Shown here in pieces: positions 54,391 to 63,604 of a DNA stretch of 64,000 nucleotides (position 1 is the first letter of the stretch; every line of letters starts with the position of its first letter). The notes beneath the pieces were generated by a model that did no database searches, had not been told where the DNA came from, and worked only from the letters and a program-made list of their open reading frames with translations. A program made the translations under genes and the position numbers. This DNA is from Vicingaceae bacterium (lineage in GTDB: Bacteria > Bacteroidota > Bacteroidia > Flavobacteriales_E > Vicingaceae), in NCBI GenBank assembly GCA_026003395.1, contig BPHE01000006.1, positions 1-64,000 on the forward strand, in the 5' to 3' direction.

Positions 54391-54822
54391 ATGCCCGGAA
54401 TTGAAACGTATTCTTATAAAAAACCCACATTTCCCGGTCATTATTTCTATCATTTCACCAACAGGTTTGGCGATAAATATGAAGTAACCATCGGGCGTAA
54501 GGCCCATGATTATTTCCACATTTCTATTTCTTTTGGTGTAATCAATGAAGAATATCAAGATGAAGAATACACATTGACAAACAAGGGAGATATCTTCAGA
54601 GTATTACACACTGTTTGTAAAATCCTTTGCGATTACCTTGAAGAACACCCAAATGTGCATACCATTGAATATTCCGGTGAAGCCAAAAAAGGAGAAAAAA
54701 TATTACCTTCAAAAGCCACTTCCAGAACTCTTGTATTTACCAGATTTGCCAAACAATATTTCAAACCGCCAAAATGGCAGTTCAAATTTAAAGACAATCA
54801 CGTGTTTATCGTTCGAAAATAA
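54391..54822 (+). CDS. Conserved hypothetical protein
   Basis: 143 residues from the ATG at 54391 (MPGIETYSYKK); the longer frame from 54325 starts within the divergent gene's start region and is less likely. It is soluble, rich in aromatic and charged residues (YFYHFTNRFGDKYEVTIG, TNKGDIFRVLHTVCKILCDY, TIEYSGEAKK). The alternation of strands and one helix suggests a compact alpha/beta domain. I do not recognise a function. Sigma-70-type gene follows after 143 bases. Confidence 0.7.
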   Translation: MPGIETYSYKKPTFPGHYFYHFTNRFGDKYEVTIGRKAHDYFHISISFGVINEEYQDEEYTLTNKGDIFRVLHTVCKILCDYLEEHPNVHTIEYSGEAKKGEKILPSKATSRTLVFTRFAKQYFKPPKWQFKFKDNHVFIVRK

Positions 54823-54913
54823 AAAAATGTTAATTTGTCGAAACAATACAACTTTTTGCGTTAATAATACGTCTAATTAACGAAAATTAGCAAGGGAAGA
54901 TAGTTTAAATTAT

Positions 54914-54921
54914 TAATTTTG
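54914..54921 (+). promoter_or_regulatory. Candidate -7 element of the second sigma gene
   Basis: TAATTTTG fits TAnnTTTG and lies 44 bases before the ATG at 54966. A -33 element is not clear. Confidence 0.45.
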
Positions 54922-54965
54922 CATACTTTTTGCTTAAAAATAATAAAAACCAAAAATTAATATTC

Positions 54966-55829
54966 ATGAGACAGCTTAAGATTACACAACAGATTACAAA
55001 AAGGGAGAGTAGATCATTGGAAAAGTATTTGCAGGAAGTTTCAAAGGAAGAAATGATCACTCCCGAAGAAGAAGTTGAATTGGCATACAGAATCCAGAAG
55101 GGCGACAAAGAAGCTTTAAGCAAGATGGTTCGCGCCAATCTTAGATTTGTCATCTCCGTGGCAAAGCAATACCAGAATACGGGACTTACCTTAGAAGACC
55201 TTATCAATGAAGGCAATTTAGGTCTAATTGAAGCCGCAAGAAGATATGACCCAACCAAAGGTTTTAAATTTATCTCTTATGCCGTTTGGTGGATACGTCA
55301 ATCCATCTTGAAAGCTGCAGCAGACAACTCACGCACCATACGTCTACCACACAACCGTCTTGGTGAGATTCAAAAAATTAACCGTGCTACTATAGAATTC
55401 GAGCAAAAATACGAAAGAGAACCAACCCCTGAAGAATTGGCAGAAATCCTTGACATGGAGCTTGAAAAAGTGGAATTGTCTCTCAAAATGTCTAAAAAAC
55501 AAACCTCGCTCGATGCCCCCATGGCCAACGATGAAGACAACAACAGTTTGATAAGCGTTTTAGAAAATACCGACACACCCTTGCCAACTGATGAGCTTAT
55601 TAAGCAATCGCTTGCCGAGGACATAGAGCGTTCGCTTAAACACCTTAAAGGGATAGAAGCCGAAGTGATCAGAATGTTTTTCGGTTTGGGCGGACGTCCT
55701 GAAATGACGCTCGAAGAGATTGGCAATGTTTTCGGCCTGACCAGAGAAAGGATTCGCCAAATCAAAGAAAGAGGCCTTAGAAGATTGAAAAAGCTTTCAA
55801 AAACCTATAATCTTCATTCCTACTTATAA
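54966..55829 (+). CDS. Second sigma-70 (RpoD/SigA-type) factor, divergent paralogue
   Basis: A 287-residue sigma factor, exactly the length of the copy at 3177-4040. The ATG at 54966 gives MRQLKITQQITKRES, aligned with the canonical start. Regions 1.2, 2 (LTLEDLINEGNLGLIEAARR, FKFISYAVWWIRQSI), 3 and 4 (LTRERIRQIKERGLRRL) are complete, so it can bind both core enzyme and promoters. It differs from the canonical copy in the region 2/3 linker (KAAADNSRTIRLPHNRLGEI) and in the less conserved region 4 helices. It may be a stress or growth-phase sigma factor; function is not established here. A terminator follows at 55851. Confidence 0.94.
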   Translation: MRQLKITQQITKRESRSLEKYLQEVSKEEMITPEEEVELAYRIQKGDKEALSKMVRANLRFVISVAKQYQNTGLTLEDLINEGNLGLIEAARRYDPTKGFKFISYAVWWIRQSILKAAADNSRTIRLPHNRLGEIQKINRATIEFEQKYEREPTPEELAEILDMELEKVELSLKMSKKQTSLDAPMANDEDNNSLISVLENTDTPLPTDELIKQSLAEDIERSLKHLKGIEAEVIRMFFGLGGRPEMTLEEIGNVFGLTRERIRQIKERGLRRLKKLSKTYNLHSYL

Positions 55830-55850
55830 CCATTTAAAAATTTATAATAA

Positions 55851-55878
55851 AAAAAGCACCTTGAAAGGTGCTTTTTTT
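55851..55878. terminator. Bidirectional intrinsic terminator
   Basis: AAAGCACC and GGTGCTTT flank TTGAAA, with A-runs on the left and T-runs on the right, so it works for the sigma gene on the plus strand and the convergent glycosyltransferase gene on the minus strand. Confidence 0.85.
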
Positions 55879-55904
55879 ATTATAGAAAACAAACTTTAAA
55901 AAAA

Positions 55905-56651
55905 CTACTGAAAGTATTGTGGCAATTTACGGATTGGCTTCAACCATAAAGTAAAAAAAAATGGTTTTAAATGATTCAGTTTCCAGGCAAGCCGGTCTTC
56001 TTTGTTAGCCAAAATTCTGTTTAAAAAGCTTCGGTTGCTTTTGCCGCCTGTACGCATCAAAACGGCAATTTTCGGAATATAACACAATTGAATTTTATGC
56101 TTATGGATAAACCTCAGCATTAATTCATAATCTGCTGCCGATCTCAGACGAAGGTCAAACATGCCGTATTTATCATATACCTCCTTTTTGGCATAAAAAG
56201 TGGGGTGAGGAGGCATCCAACCCCACAAAAAATCACCTTCTTTGTATTCACCGGACCTCCATCTGCGAATGATCTTGCCGGGATTGTTTCGGTCGACATA
56301 GAGCAAATCTGCATACACTGCATCACATCTACCAGGCTTGAATTGCTTGGCCACATCATGAAGAAAATCAGGATATGCAAACATATCGTCGGCATGTAAG
56401 AAACCGATGATTTCACCTGTTGCCAATTTTATTCCCTTGTTTAATGCATCATAGATGCCATTATCGGGCTCACTGACAACAATATGGATATGCTTTTTAT
56501 AGTGATTGATTATATCCAATGTGCGATCAGTCGATTGACCATCGACGACAATGTATTCAAGATCCGGATAATTTTGTTTTATTACAGATTCGATGGTGCC
56601 TGCAATGGTTGATTCATTATTTTTACAAGCTGTGATTAAAGATATTTTCAT
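55905..56651 (-). CDS. Glycosyltransferase family 2
   Basis: A 248-residue GT-A fold glycosyltransferase. The ATG at 56651 (MKISLITACKNNESTIAGTI) is chosen; it overlaps the carbamoyltransferase stop by 4 bases. Family marks: EYIVVDGQSTDRTLDIINHY, VSEPDNGIYDALNKGI, and the donor/metal DxD-like segment HADDMFAYPD (about 82-91). It probably transfers a sugar during polysaccharide assembly on the cytoplasmic side of the membrane. Last gene of the cluster. Confidence 0.93.
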   Translation of the reverse strand: MKISLITACKNNESTIAGTIESVIKQNYPDLEYIVVDGQSTDRTLDIINHYKKHIHIVVSEPDNGIYDALNKGIKLATGEIIGFLHADDMFAYPDFLHDVAKQFKPGRCDAVYADLLYVDRNNPGKIIRRWRSGEYKEGDFLWGWMPPHPTFYAKKEVYDKYGMFDLRLRSAADYELMLRFIHKHKIQLCYIPKIAVLMRTGGKSNRSFLNRILANKEDRLAWKLNHLKPFFFTLWLKPIRKLPQYFQ

Positions 56652-58366
56652 CTTTCGATCCAATGATTTTCCAAAACCAATACATCCATTTGGGTACGTA
56701 AAAAGCAATCAATGGCCTCTTGTGGTGAATTGACGATAGGTTCATTTTCATTAAAAGAAGTATTCAGTAAAACAGGCACCCCGGTAATTTTATAAAACTC
56801 TTCGATAAGTTGATAATATCTATCTCCTTTCATTACTGTTTGGAGACGTCCCGTTCCATCCACGTGTGTCACAGCCGGTATTTCATTTTGTTTTTCGGGT
56901 ATAATGGGATAAACTTTCTCCATGAACGGTACACGATCGGCATCTACAAAATATTCATCCTTGTATTCTTCAAGAATCGAAGGGGCAAAAGGTCTGAAAC
57001 TTTCGCGGCGTTTTATTTTAAGGTTAAGCAGGTCTTTGGCATCCTTTCTTCTCGGGTCAGCCAGGATGGAACGATGTCCCAAAGCACGTGGCCCGAATTC
57101 CGACCGCCCCTGAAACCAGCCAACCACTTTGCCATCTGCCAACGCCTTAGCAACTTTGGGCAACAAATCTTTGTCGGTTATCAATTGGGAGGTCAAACCT
57201 GCAGAACGGATAGCTTGGTCAATTTCATCATTGGTATATTTTGCACCCGTATAGGCGTGCCATACGGGTTCTCTTTGCCGGTTTCCCAATTCTTGAAAAT
57301 AATAATAGAATGCAGATCCCACCGATGTGCCGGCATCATGACCCGCACTGGGGATGTATATATTTTTAAAAGGTGTGTTTTTTCTTATTTTTCCGTTAGC
57401 CACCGAATTTTGAGCAACTCCTCCGGCAACACACAAATTGTCTACAGGAATTTTTTTATGTAGATGTTGAATCATGTGGAAAATAATCTCCTCCGTAAGA
57501 CGTTGAGTGGATGCTGCTATATCGCGATGGTATTCGTTTATCTGATCCTGTTTTTTTCTTGGAGGACCTAAAAGTTCTATCAATTCTTCCGAATACAATG
57601 TGTCAATATGAGGCGACCCACCATCCCAAGACATTGAAACTCCTGCATGATGATGAACAAAATATTTAAGATTCAAACGGAAAAGACCGTCATCGGTTTC
57701 ATAAATAATGTTTCTCAGTTTTTCGGTATATACTGGTTTTCCATAGGGGGCCAACCCCATCACTTTGTATTCATCGCCATAATGAGGGAATCCTAAAAAT
57801 TGTGTCATGGCCGTGTAAAATATACCTAAAGAATGTGGGAAAAAAACTTGTTGTAGAGGAATGATTTTATTATCCAACCCATGGCCTGACATCATAGAAG
57901 AAAAATCTCCAAAACCATCAATCGAGATCAATGCCGCTTCTTTAAATGGAGATGCATAAAAAGCCGAAGCCAAATGGCTGCGGTGATGCTCAATGAATTT
58001 TATTTTACGCCGTATTAAAGAGGGGTCTATGTCGAAATCCCGGGCAAAATGGTTTTCCAATGCAAGGATATTTTTACGATTTTTCCATCTATCCAATGCC
58101 GCAGGCCAGATTGCCGGATTAAGTATAATTCTTTTGACCTTTTTGAAGAAATGCTTGGTCGGATCACGTGAAACGGTAATGTAATCGACATCGGAGAGCG
58201 ATATTTTTTCTTCTTCCAAACAAAAACGTATGGCTTCGGAAGGGAATCCCGCCCAATGTTTCACTCTTCTGAACCGTTCTTCTTCTATTGCATATAACAA
58301 TTTGCCGTCTTTAATCAAACAGGCGGAAGAATCGCCATGAAACGCATTTATGCCCAGAATATACAT
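56648..58366 (-). CDS. Carbamoyltransferase (NodU/CmcH/TobZ family)
   Basis: A 572-residue enzyme that transfers a carbamoyl group from carbamoyl phosphate, via carbamoyl-adenylate, to a hydroxyl of a sugar or natural product. N-terminal Kae1-like domain: ILGINAFHGDSSACLIKDGK and EHHRSHLASAFYASPF with the metal His residues; C-terminal domain: GRSEFGPRALGHRSILADPR and LLNTSFNENEPIVNSPQEAI. In this cluster the likely target is a glycan sugar. Full family length. Confidence 0.95.
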   Translation of the reverse strand: MYILGINAFHGDSSACLIKDGKLLYAIEEERFRRVKHWAGFPSEAIRFCLEEEKISLSDVDYITVSRDPTKHFFKKVKRIILNPAIWPAALDRWKNRKNILALENHFARDFDIDPSLIRRKIKFIEHHRSHLASAFYASPFKEAALISIDGFGDFSSMMSGHGLDNKIIPLQQVFFPHSLGIFYTAMTQFLGFPHYGDEYKVMGLAPYGKPVYTEKLRNIIYETDDGLFRLNLKYFVHHHAGVSMSWDGGSPHIDTLYSEELIELLGPPRKKQDQINEYHRDIAASTQRLTEEIIFHMIQHLHKKIPVDNLCVAGGVAQNSVANGKIRKNTPFKNIYIPSAGHDAGTSVGSAFYYYFQELGNRQREPVWHAYTGAKYTNDEIDQAIRSAGLTSQLITDKDLLPKVAKALADGKVVGWFQGRSEFGPRALGHRSILADPRRKDAKDLLNLKIKRRESFRPFAPSILEEYKDEYFVDADRVPFMEKVYPIIPEKQNEIPAVTHVDGTGRLQTVMKGDRYYQLIEEFYKITGVPVLLNTSFNENEPIVNSPQEAIDCFLRTQMDVLVLENHWIER

Positions 58367-58466
58367 TTGTCTGCTTTTAAGCCACGAAGGTAATGAATTT
58401 GATTTTTTGCGTCAAAACATTCTTAAAATTAAGAGTATTAATTTTCAACAGGCATCGTTCTACCAT
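58367..58466. other. Short gap inside the polysaccharide cluster
   Basis: One hundred AT-rich bases between the 381-residue glycosyltransferase stop and the carbamoyltransferase start, without a visible terminator or coding frame. Possibly an internal promoter. Confidence 0.3.
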
Positions 58467-59612
58467 TTATTTTGATGCTTCAAGCAATTTTATATATTGT
58501 TTTTTTAATTCTCCGGTATTTAATTTTTTAAATGGATAAAGTTTGGCATTTTGATGCCATCTGAACCAATCATGATGTTTCATTTCATAAAACCGATTCA
58601 ATGCATTTATCCATGCTTCTTTATTATGCAAAGACAATACATAACCTGCATTGTACTGTTTCAAATCATTCCATGGAGTGTTGTCGGAGATCAAAGACGG
58701 TAGGCCTAATGAAAGTAATTCAATAATAGTGTGGGCATAATTTTCGTGTTTTGTAGGCAGGACGCTCAAATGTGCCCTTTGAATGATCCCGGCAGCATCT
58801 TCCAGAGTCATTGCTCCATGATACAATACTCGCGAGGATGATTGATTAAGTGCATTTATCAATGTTTTGCACTCTTCAAAGTACCTGTTATCTTCTATCG
58901 GACCAATGATGTGAAGTTGCCAGTTGTTTTTATCCCATTCTTGCAATATTTGTAACAAATAGTCCAAATTTTTCTTTCTTGCCAAACGGGCATAAAAGAC
59001 CATATTGAGTTGATTGGCCGGTTTTTCCTTCAGTTGTACATCCGTAAAGGTAAATGGGAGATTAGGAATTTCATTGATTTTGGTTGACAAAACCGGATAC
59101 CATTGGATTAAATCTTTTGATTCTTCCGGTGATGTTGTATGCCAGATATCTATTTTATTGTAAACTCCAAGATGTTTCATCATACCTAAAAACACTGTTT
59201 TTTTCAATCGCTTCTCGTTTCTTGCATTTTTAAGCAACATGCCTCTTGGGGCAATTATCCATCGTGGAATATGACGTTTGAGAAATAACGATTGAATCAC
59301 CGGTAAAATGGAATATTTGAAAGAAAACATGCCATTAATATACACTGTGCCGGGCTCAATGGATTTGATTAATTGTTTCAAGAGCGCGGATGTCAAATTG
59401 GTTGCATAATAAACTTGGGCATTGCCTTGTTTAGTCCATTGATCTAAGGGCACATTTAAAAGTGTTTTGTCCACATCAAAAGATGAAGTGATGATATAAA
59501 AGTCAAAATGATCATGCAAAAGATTTACAAGATTTTGCATTGACCTGACAGGGCCTCCGGCTTTAAATGCAGGGGTATACCAATCAATCAATATGACTAC
59601 TTTTGTTTTCAA
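58467..59612 (-). CDS. Glycosyltransferase family 4-like
   Basis: A 381-residue GT-B fold enzyme. N-terminal: LIDWYTPAFKAGGPVRSMQN, a common start in polysaccharide glycosyltransferases. C-terminal Rossmann half: LNMVFYARLARKKNLDYLLQ, LHIIGPIEDNRYFEECKTLI, and the nucleotide-sugar region LSVLPTKHENYAHTIIELLS with the Glu of the EX7E motif, then LGLPSLISDNTPW. Its ATG overlaps the stop of the upstream GNAT half by 4 bases, typical of a compact operon. Confidence 0.93.
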   Translation of the reverse strand: MKTKVVILIDWYTPAFKAGGPVRSMQNLVNLLHDHFDFYIITSSFDVDKTLLNVPLDQWTKQGNAQVYYATNLTSALLKQLIKSIEPGTVYINGMFSFKYSILPVIQSLFLKRHIPRWIIAPRGMLLKNARNEKRLKKTVFLGMMKHLGVYNKIDIWHTTSPEESKDLIQWYPVLSTKINEIPNLPFTFTDVQLKEKPANQLNMVFYARLARKKNLDYLLQILQEWDKNNWQLHIIGPIEDNRYFEECKTLINALNQSSSRVLYHGAMTLEDAAGIIQRAHLSVLPTKHENYAHTIIELLSLGLPSLISDNTPWNDLKQYNAGYVLSLHNKEAWINALNRFYEMKHHDWFRWHQNAKLYPFKKLNTGELKKQYIKLLEASK

Positions 59613-60064
59613 TAGCGGTGAAATAATGCCGGTGAAATTATCCAGGGGATTGATTCAAAATCTGTTTTGGTGGCATCATTTAATCCATAAACACAAAAAT
59701 GAATCTTTGACTTGAAAAAAAACATACCCGAACGGGCAAGGATTGGCTTTAAAGGATGCTGATTGCTACAGGTAAATGAAAAAAACACCGGTTTTAATTC
59801 TTTATGCATCATGTTAAAAACCTGTTTGATATCATTCACAGATGGTAATTGTGTAAATAAAATTTCCATGATTTGAGCTTCGGGCAACCCAAATCGTCTT
59901 CCCATTCTTGCTATTAAGGCAATATCTTTATAAAGCACAACCCTGTAGTCAAATAAAGGAAAAGAGAAAAACCTCCACATAAGAAATTCTTTTGTATATC
60001 GGGGAGATAAAAAGCCGGGGTAGATATACAGTTTATCTCCATGTTTATCGATAAATTGAATCAA
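59609..60064 (-). pseudogene. C-terminal half of a frameshifted GNAT-family protein
   Basis: A 151-residue frame with only a TTG start at 60064. It continues a reading frame that is open upstream: RWRYQKNFSPDSAGQI, then NAKEKNKLIQFIDKHGDKLY, which looks natural and follows the other half. The part DFMWRFFSFP-like (FLMWRFFSFPLFDYRVV) is a common second-half motif of GNAT proteins in polysaccharide loci. I infer that it belongs with 60102-60599 as one protein of about 330 residues, interrupted by one base. Confidence 0.75.
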
Positions 60065-60101
60065 CTTGTTTTTTTCTTTGGCATTGATTTGACCGGCTGA
60101 A

Positions 60102-60599
60102 TCAGGTGAAAAATTTTTTTGATACCGCCACCTGATAAAAATTCTTCAGCAACAAAAGAAAATTAATTTTCAGTCCCTGCATAATTCCCTCCAATGGTTT
60201 GTACCCAAGTGAAAGAAAAGGTTGAAAACTATTATTGTTGGGAAAATTAAAAATTCCATCCACTCCCGCTTCCTTCATTGCTTCAAACAATTGATGATGG
60301 AGGTTTTTAAAAACCCCTTTTCTACGGGCTGAGGCATCCGTCATGGTTTGGTATGAATAAGCAGCATGATATATTTTGTTATTACCTTGAATTTGCATCC
60401 GGCCATAGGTACATTCGCCCCAGAAATTGCCATCGTCTGAAAATGCCGCAAAACCTATAACCGGCCCAAAAGGTGAAGAAAAATATTTCCACTGCATCCA
60501 TTCCAAAGTATCGGCTTTTCTGTGATGAATCTCTGCTGCCTTTTTCAACAACAATGCTTGTAATTCTTTATTTTCGGAATCTATTTTTACAAATTTCAT
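60102..60599 (-). pseudogene. N-terminal half of a frameshifted GNAT-family acetyltransferase
   Basis: A 165-residue frame with GNAT features: KADTLEWMQWKYFSSPFGPV, AAYSYQTMTDASARRKGVF (the acetyl-CoA pyrophosphate loop region), FKNLHHQLFEAMKEAGVDGI and NFPNNNSFQPFLSLGYKPLE. It ends abnormally with QVAVSKKFFT, while the +1/-1 frame at the same place reads FIRWRYQKNFSPD and continues into 59609-60064. The start overlaps the upstream glycosyltransferase stop by 4 bases. Either a sequencing indel in an A-run or a real inactivation. Confidence 0.75.
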
Positions 60600-61594
60600 G
60601 ACAACAATTTTAAGTAAATTTCTTCCAATTGATCGGCAATTTTTTCGGGATAAAACCGCTTAACATTTTCCCGACCTTTTTCCACATAAGATTGGTATAA
60701 TTCTTTGTCATTCATCATTCGCACAATAGCATTTTTCCATCCATTGATGTCACCGGGGTCTATCCATATAGCACTTTGACCTGTCACTTCAGGCAATGAA
60801 GTAGTATTTGCCACCAACACCGGAAGTCCCATGGCCTGGGCTTCGATCACAGGCAATCCGAATCCTTCACGCAAGGAAGGGAAACAAAGTAAATGAGACA
60901 TTTGATATAATTGTTTCAATCGATCATTGCTTATCCCTGTTTCATTTATTACGTCCAATCCAAAATCTTTGATGATATTTTTTTGCAAGGGTGATAATGG
61001 CCCCACGATGATCAAACGCACGGGCAGTTCTTTGACGGCATTCAATACTGTTTCGATGTTTTTATTTTTTTTTGTGCCTACCAAGATGATGGTGAATTTT
61101 TCCGGTTTATGACTAAGCTCTCTGCCGGCATTGATAAAAATTCGGCTGACCGGATTGTGAATGACCATGATTTTATTGGGAGTTACATTAAAATTTTTGA
61201 TCAATTTATTTTTTGAATAGCCGGAAACTGTGGTTATAACATGGGAGAAATAAATTCCCAAACGGTAGAATATCCATCCATGCAACATTTTTTTCCACCC
61301 CGAAAGGTCAAAATCATAGTGATGTGTATCATGATAAGTGACCACCACTTTTTTACCCAAAAGACGGTACCAAATTGCCCAATATGTATTCCCCCCCGTA
61401 AGATGAACAATCTCAAACCCATTGGCAAACAACACTCCGGCCGGACCGGGATTATAGGCACTTTTCATACGATGCATGGTTACGTGAAACGGTTCGGCAA
61501 AGTGTGGATATATAGCCCGGTATACTTGTTCTATACTGAAACCTTGAACCATCTTAGGGCGCATCAACCAGAGTATGTTTACAGATTTATTCAT
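60596..61594 (-). CDS. Glycosyltransferase family 1/4
   Basis: A 332-residue GT-B glycosyltransferase. Marks: VVVTYHDTHHYDFDLSGWKK, VTPNKIMVIHNPVSRIF, FTIILVGTKKNKNIETVLNA, and the donor site CFPSLREGFGLPVIEAQAMG (EX7E), followed by LPVLVANTTSLPEVTG. It overlaps the sulfotransferase gene by 8 bases. Probable role: sugar transfer in surface polysaccharide assembly. Confidence 0.95.
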   Translation of the reverse strand: MNKSVNILWLMRPKMVQGFSIEQVYRAIYPHFAEPFHVTMHRMKSAYNPGPAGVLFANGFEIVHLTGGNTYWAIWYRLLGKKVVVTYHDTHHYDFDLSGWKKMLHGWIFYRLGIYFSHVITTVSGYSKNKLIKNFNVTPNKIMVIHNPVSRIFINAGRELSHKPEKFTIILVGTKKNKNIETVLNAVKELPVRLIIVGPLSPLQKNIIKDFGLDVINETGISNDRLKQLYQMSHLLCFPSLREGFGLPVIEAQAMGLPVLVANTTSLPEVTGQSAIWIDPGDINGWKNAIVRMMNDKELYQSYVEKGRENVKRFYPEKIADQLEEIYLKLLS

Positions 61595-62294
61595 GTGTCA
61601 TTTCCAAATATGTTTGCAAAGCCAATTCCCTCAGTTTTTTATTATTTTTATCAAAATATTCATTTTTGACTTGCATTTTGATTTTATTTCTCAATTCACT
61701 TGGGGCTAAATGAAAGCGGGCATTTTCAATTATCTTAAACTCATTTTCTTTTGTATGGCCGAAAGGATGAAATGCCGTATTAAATTTCTTATTAATATTT
61801 TCGATCACTATATCTATGTTGCTTGTCACATCGTCAAACTTAGCCAACACAAATTTCGATTTATAAGGCAACAGACCGGAATAAAAACGGATATACCAAT
61901 CCATCATCAAGTGTATGGGCATCTGCGGGTAGGAATTGTTTCCTTTTCCTGCCGATTCAATGAAGAGTGCTTTCAAGGATACGATAGCTTCATCAGGATG
62001 ACGAATCAATACTACCACAGGTTTCTGTCTTTTTATCGCTTCCAGTACATGCACATGAGAATGCACATGGGTGGCTATGTTAACCTGATGGTTTTGGGCC
62101 AATGCAAATGCTTTGACAAAAAAACTGTTGGCCGACCGGGGGAAACCTTCAATAACAATATCGGTATTTTCATTGATTATTCTCTTTTTAAACCAATGAT
62201 TGCGGTATTTCCATCTCAATAGAGAAATATAAAGGGCCGGAAAATTTTCCAATTGTTTTTTTAAAGCATAATTCAAATATACTTGAAATTTCAT
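61587..62294 (-). CDS. Sulfotransferase family protein
   Basis: A 235-residue protein with the PAPS-binding 5'-loop GFPRSANSFFVKAF (about 49-62) and the 3'-phosphate region VVVLIRHPDEAIVSLKALFI (about 94-113), both as in sulfotransferases. Likely adds sulfate to a glycan using PAPS. Located between a polymerase-like gene and a glycosyltransferase in an overlapping run, so it probably modifies the same polysaccharide. Confidence 0.88.
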   Translation of the reverse strand: MKFQVYLNYALKKQLENFPALYISLLRWKYRNHWFKKRIINENTDIVIEGFPRSANSFFVKAFALAQNHQVNIATHVHSHVHVLEAIKRQKPVVVLIRHPDEAIVSLKALFIESAGKGNNSYPQMPIHLMMDWYIRFYSGLLPYKSKFVLAKFDDVTSNIDIVIENINKKFNTAFHPFGHTKENEFKIIENARFHLAPSELRNKIKMQVKNEYFDKNNKKLRELALQTYLEMTHE

Positions 62295-63604
62295 ACCTCA
62301 TTTGTTGGAGCATTCTTAGCCATTGCGAGTATCAATGCAAAGTTAAACCAATAGACAAAATTATCCATGTAATTATAAACTGTATTGCTTAACAATAAAA
62401 CGTGGGGTATTTGATAAATTGTCATTGCATAAAGAATAATTTTCAAGAGTGGGTGACGTGTGGCATACCATACATTTAAAGAATGAAAAAATATAAATAT
62501 ACGCATCAAAACCACAATCGTGATGCCTATAAGTCCGAGGTCAATAGACAATCTTTCTCCTTCTTCCTCGTAATATTCCGGAAATCTGCTTTTCAAACGT
62601 TTATCATTTCCTTGATATGCCACCCCCACACCCCATCCTTGCAAACCTGTGAGTGTGGCGTACTTTAAAAAATCCAAGCGGTCAACACTCCGATTATATA
62701 CATCTATATAGGCCCCTTCTTCGGTTTTATATTTTGCACCCGCCCGCTGAAAACGAACCATAAAAGAATCCACGGCATTTCTGGCAATGTCGGTAGTGTT
62801 GTATAATACAATAAAAACTGCCGGTATAATGATCATTCCGATGGAAACATAATAACGCATATTGGCATATACGGTGAATACATAAAACGCTATCAAAGCG
62901 ATATTGAAAAAAGTGAGGAACAAACTCAAACGGCTACCCGTCATAAAGGTAGAAATTATTGCCAGAGCCCAAACTACCAAATGAAACATGTATGGCATCC
63001 GGTTTCTTATCAAATAAAACAAATATGCTGTGATTATCGTGGTGTAAAACAACAAGTAGACATTGTATAGTTTTACAAAAGTAAATACTGACGTAACCCT
63101 TGTAAATCCAAGACCTGTGCGTGTTATTAACTGTTCTTCATTGATAAATTTGTTTAAAATATGATCGTGCGGCAAATAAAATTGAAACATGGATAAAATA
63201 ACTAATGGCAATGTTATTCTCGACAACCACACGATACCTTTTTGAAACTTATTAAAATCAAGATACTCAGGCACAATGCCGATTAATGGAATATAAATTA
63301 AATGTACAAACAAACCAATTATGTATACATCCCAAGGATTTGGATGCTCATTCAAAAATATGGTTAAAAACGACCATGTAAAATATAAGAAAATAAAGAT
63401 TTGGTAGGGATACCGAAAAGAAATCTTTAACCTTCCGGACAAAAAATAATAAGAAAAATAAAGCATCAAACAAATGACCCACTTTCCCAAAAACAACACA
63501 TTGGACAAACCCGGTAAAAACCAACGGCGGAAAGCTCCCTCAAAAATCATCCAGAACAAAAGGAGTAACAATAAACTTTGATTGAGCCGGGGAAGTGTTA
63601 TCAT
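62291..63604 (-). CDS. O-antigen polymerase/ligase-like membrane protein (Wzy/WaaL)
   Basis: A 437-residue protein with 10-12 hydrophobic helices. The ATG at 63604 (MITLPRLNQSLL) is taken, since it overlaps the upstream gene by 4 bases; the frame runs on to 63634. The large periplasmic loop (about 300-370, KTEEGAYIDVYNRSVDRLDF) and HxxYL-like region are usual for O-antigen polymerases. It may polymerise or ligate repeat units. Sequence alone cannot tell Wzy from WaaL. Confidence 0.85.
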   Translation of the reverse strand: MITLPRLNQSLLLLLLFWMIFEGAFRRWFLPGLSNVLFLGKWVICLMLYFSYYFLSGRLKISFRYPYQIFIFLYFTWSFLTIFLNEHPNPWDVYIIGLFVHLIYIPLIGIVPEYLDFNKFQKGIVWLSRITLPLVILSMFQFYLPHDHILNKFINEEQLITRTGLGFTRVTSVFTFVKLYNVYLLFYTTIITAYLFYLIRNRMPYMFHLVVWALAIISTFMTGSRLSLFLTFFNIALIAFYVFTVYANMRYYVSIGMIIIPAVFIVLYNTTDIARNAVDSFMVRFQRAGAKYKTEEGAYIDVYNRSVDRLDFLKYATLTGLQGWGVGVAYQGNDKRLKSRFPEYYEEEGERLSIDLGLIGITIVVLMRIFIFFHSLNVWYATRHPLLKIILYAMTIYQIPHVLLLSNTVYNYMDNFVYWFNFALILAMAKNAPTNEV

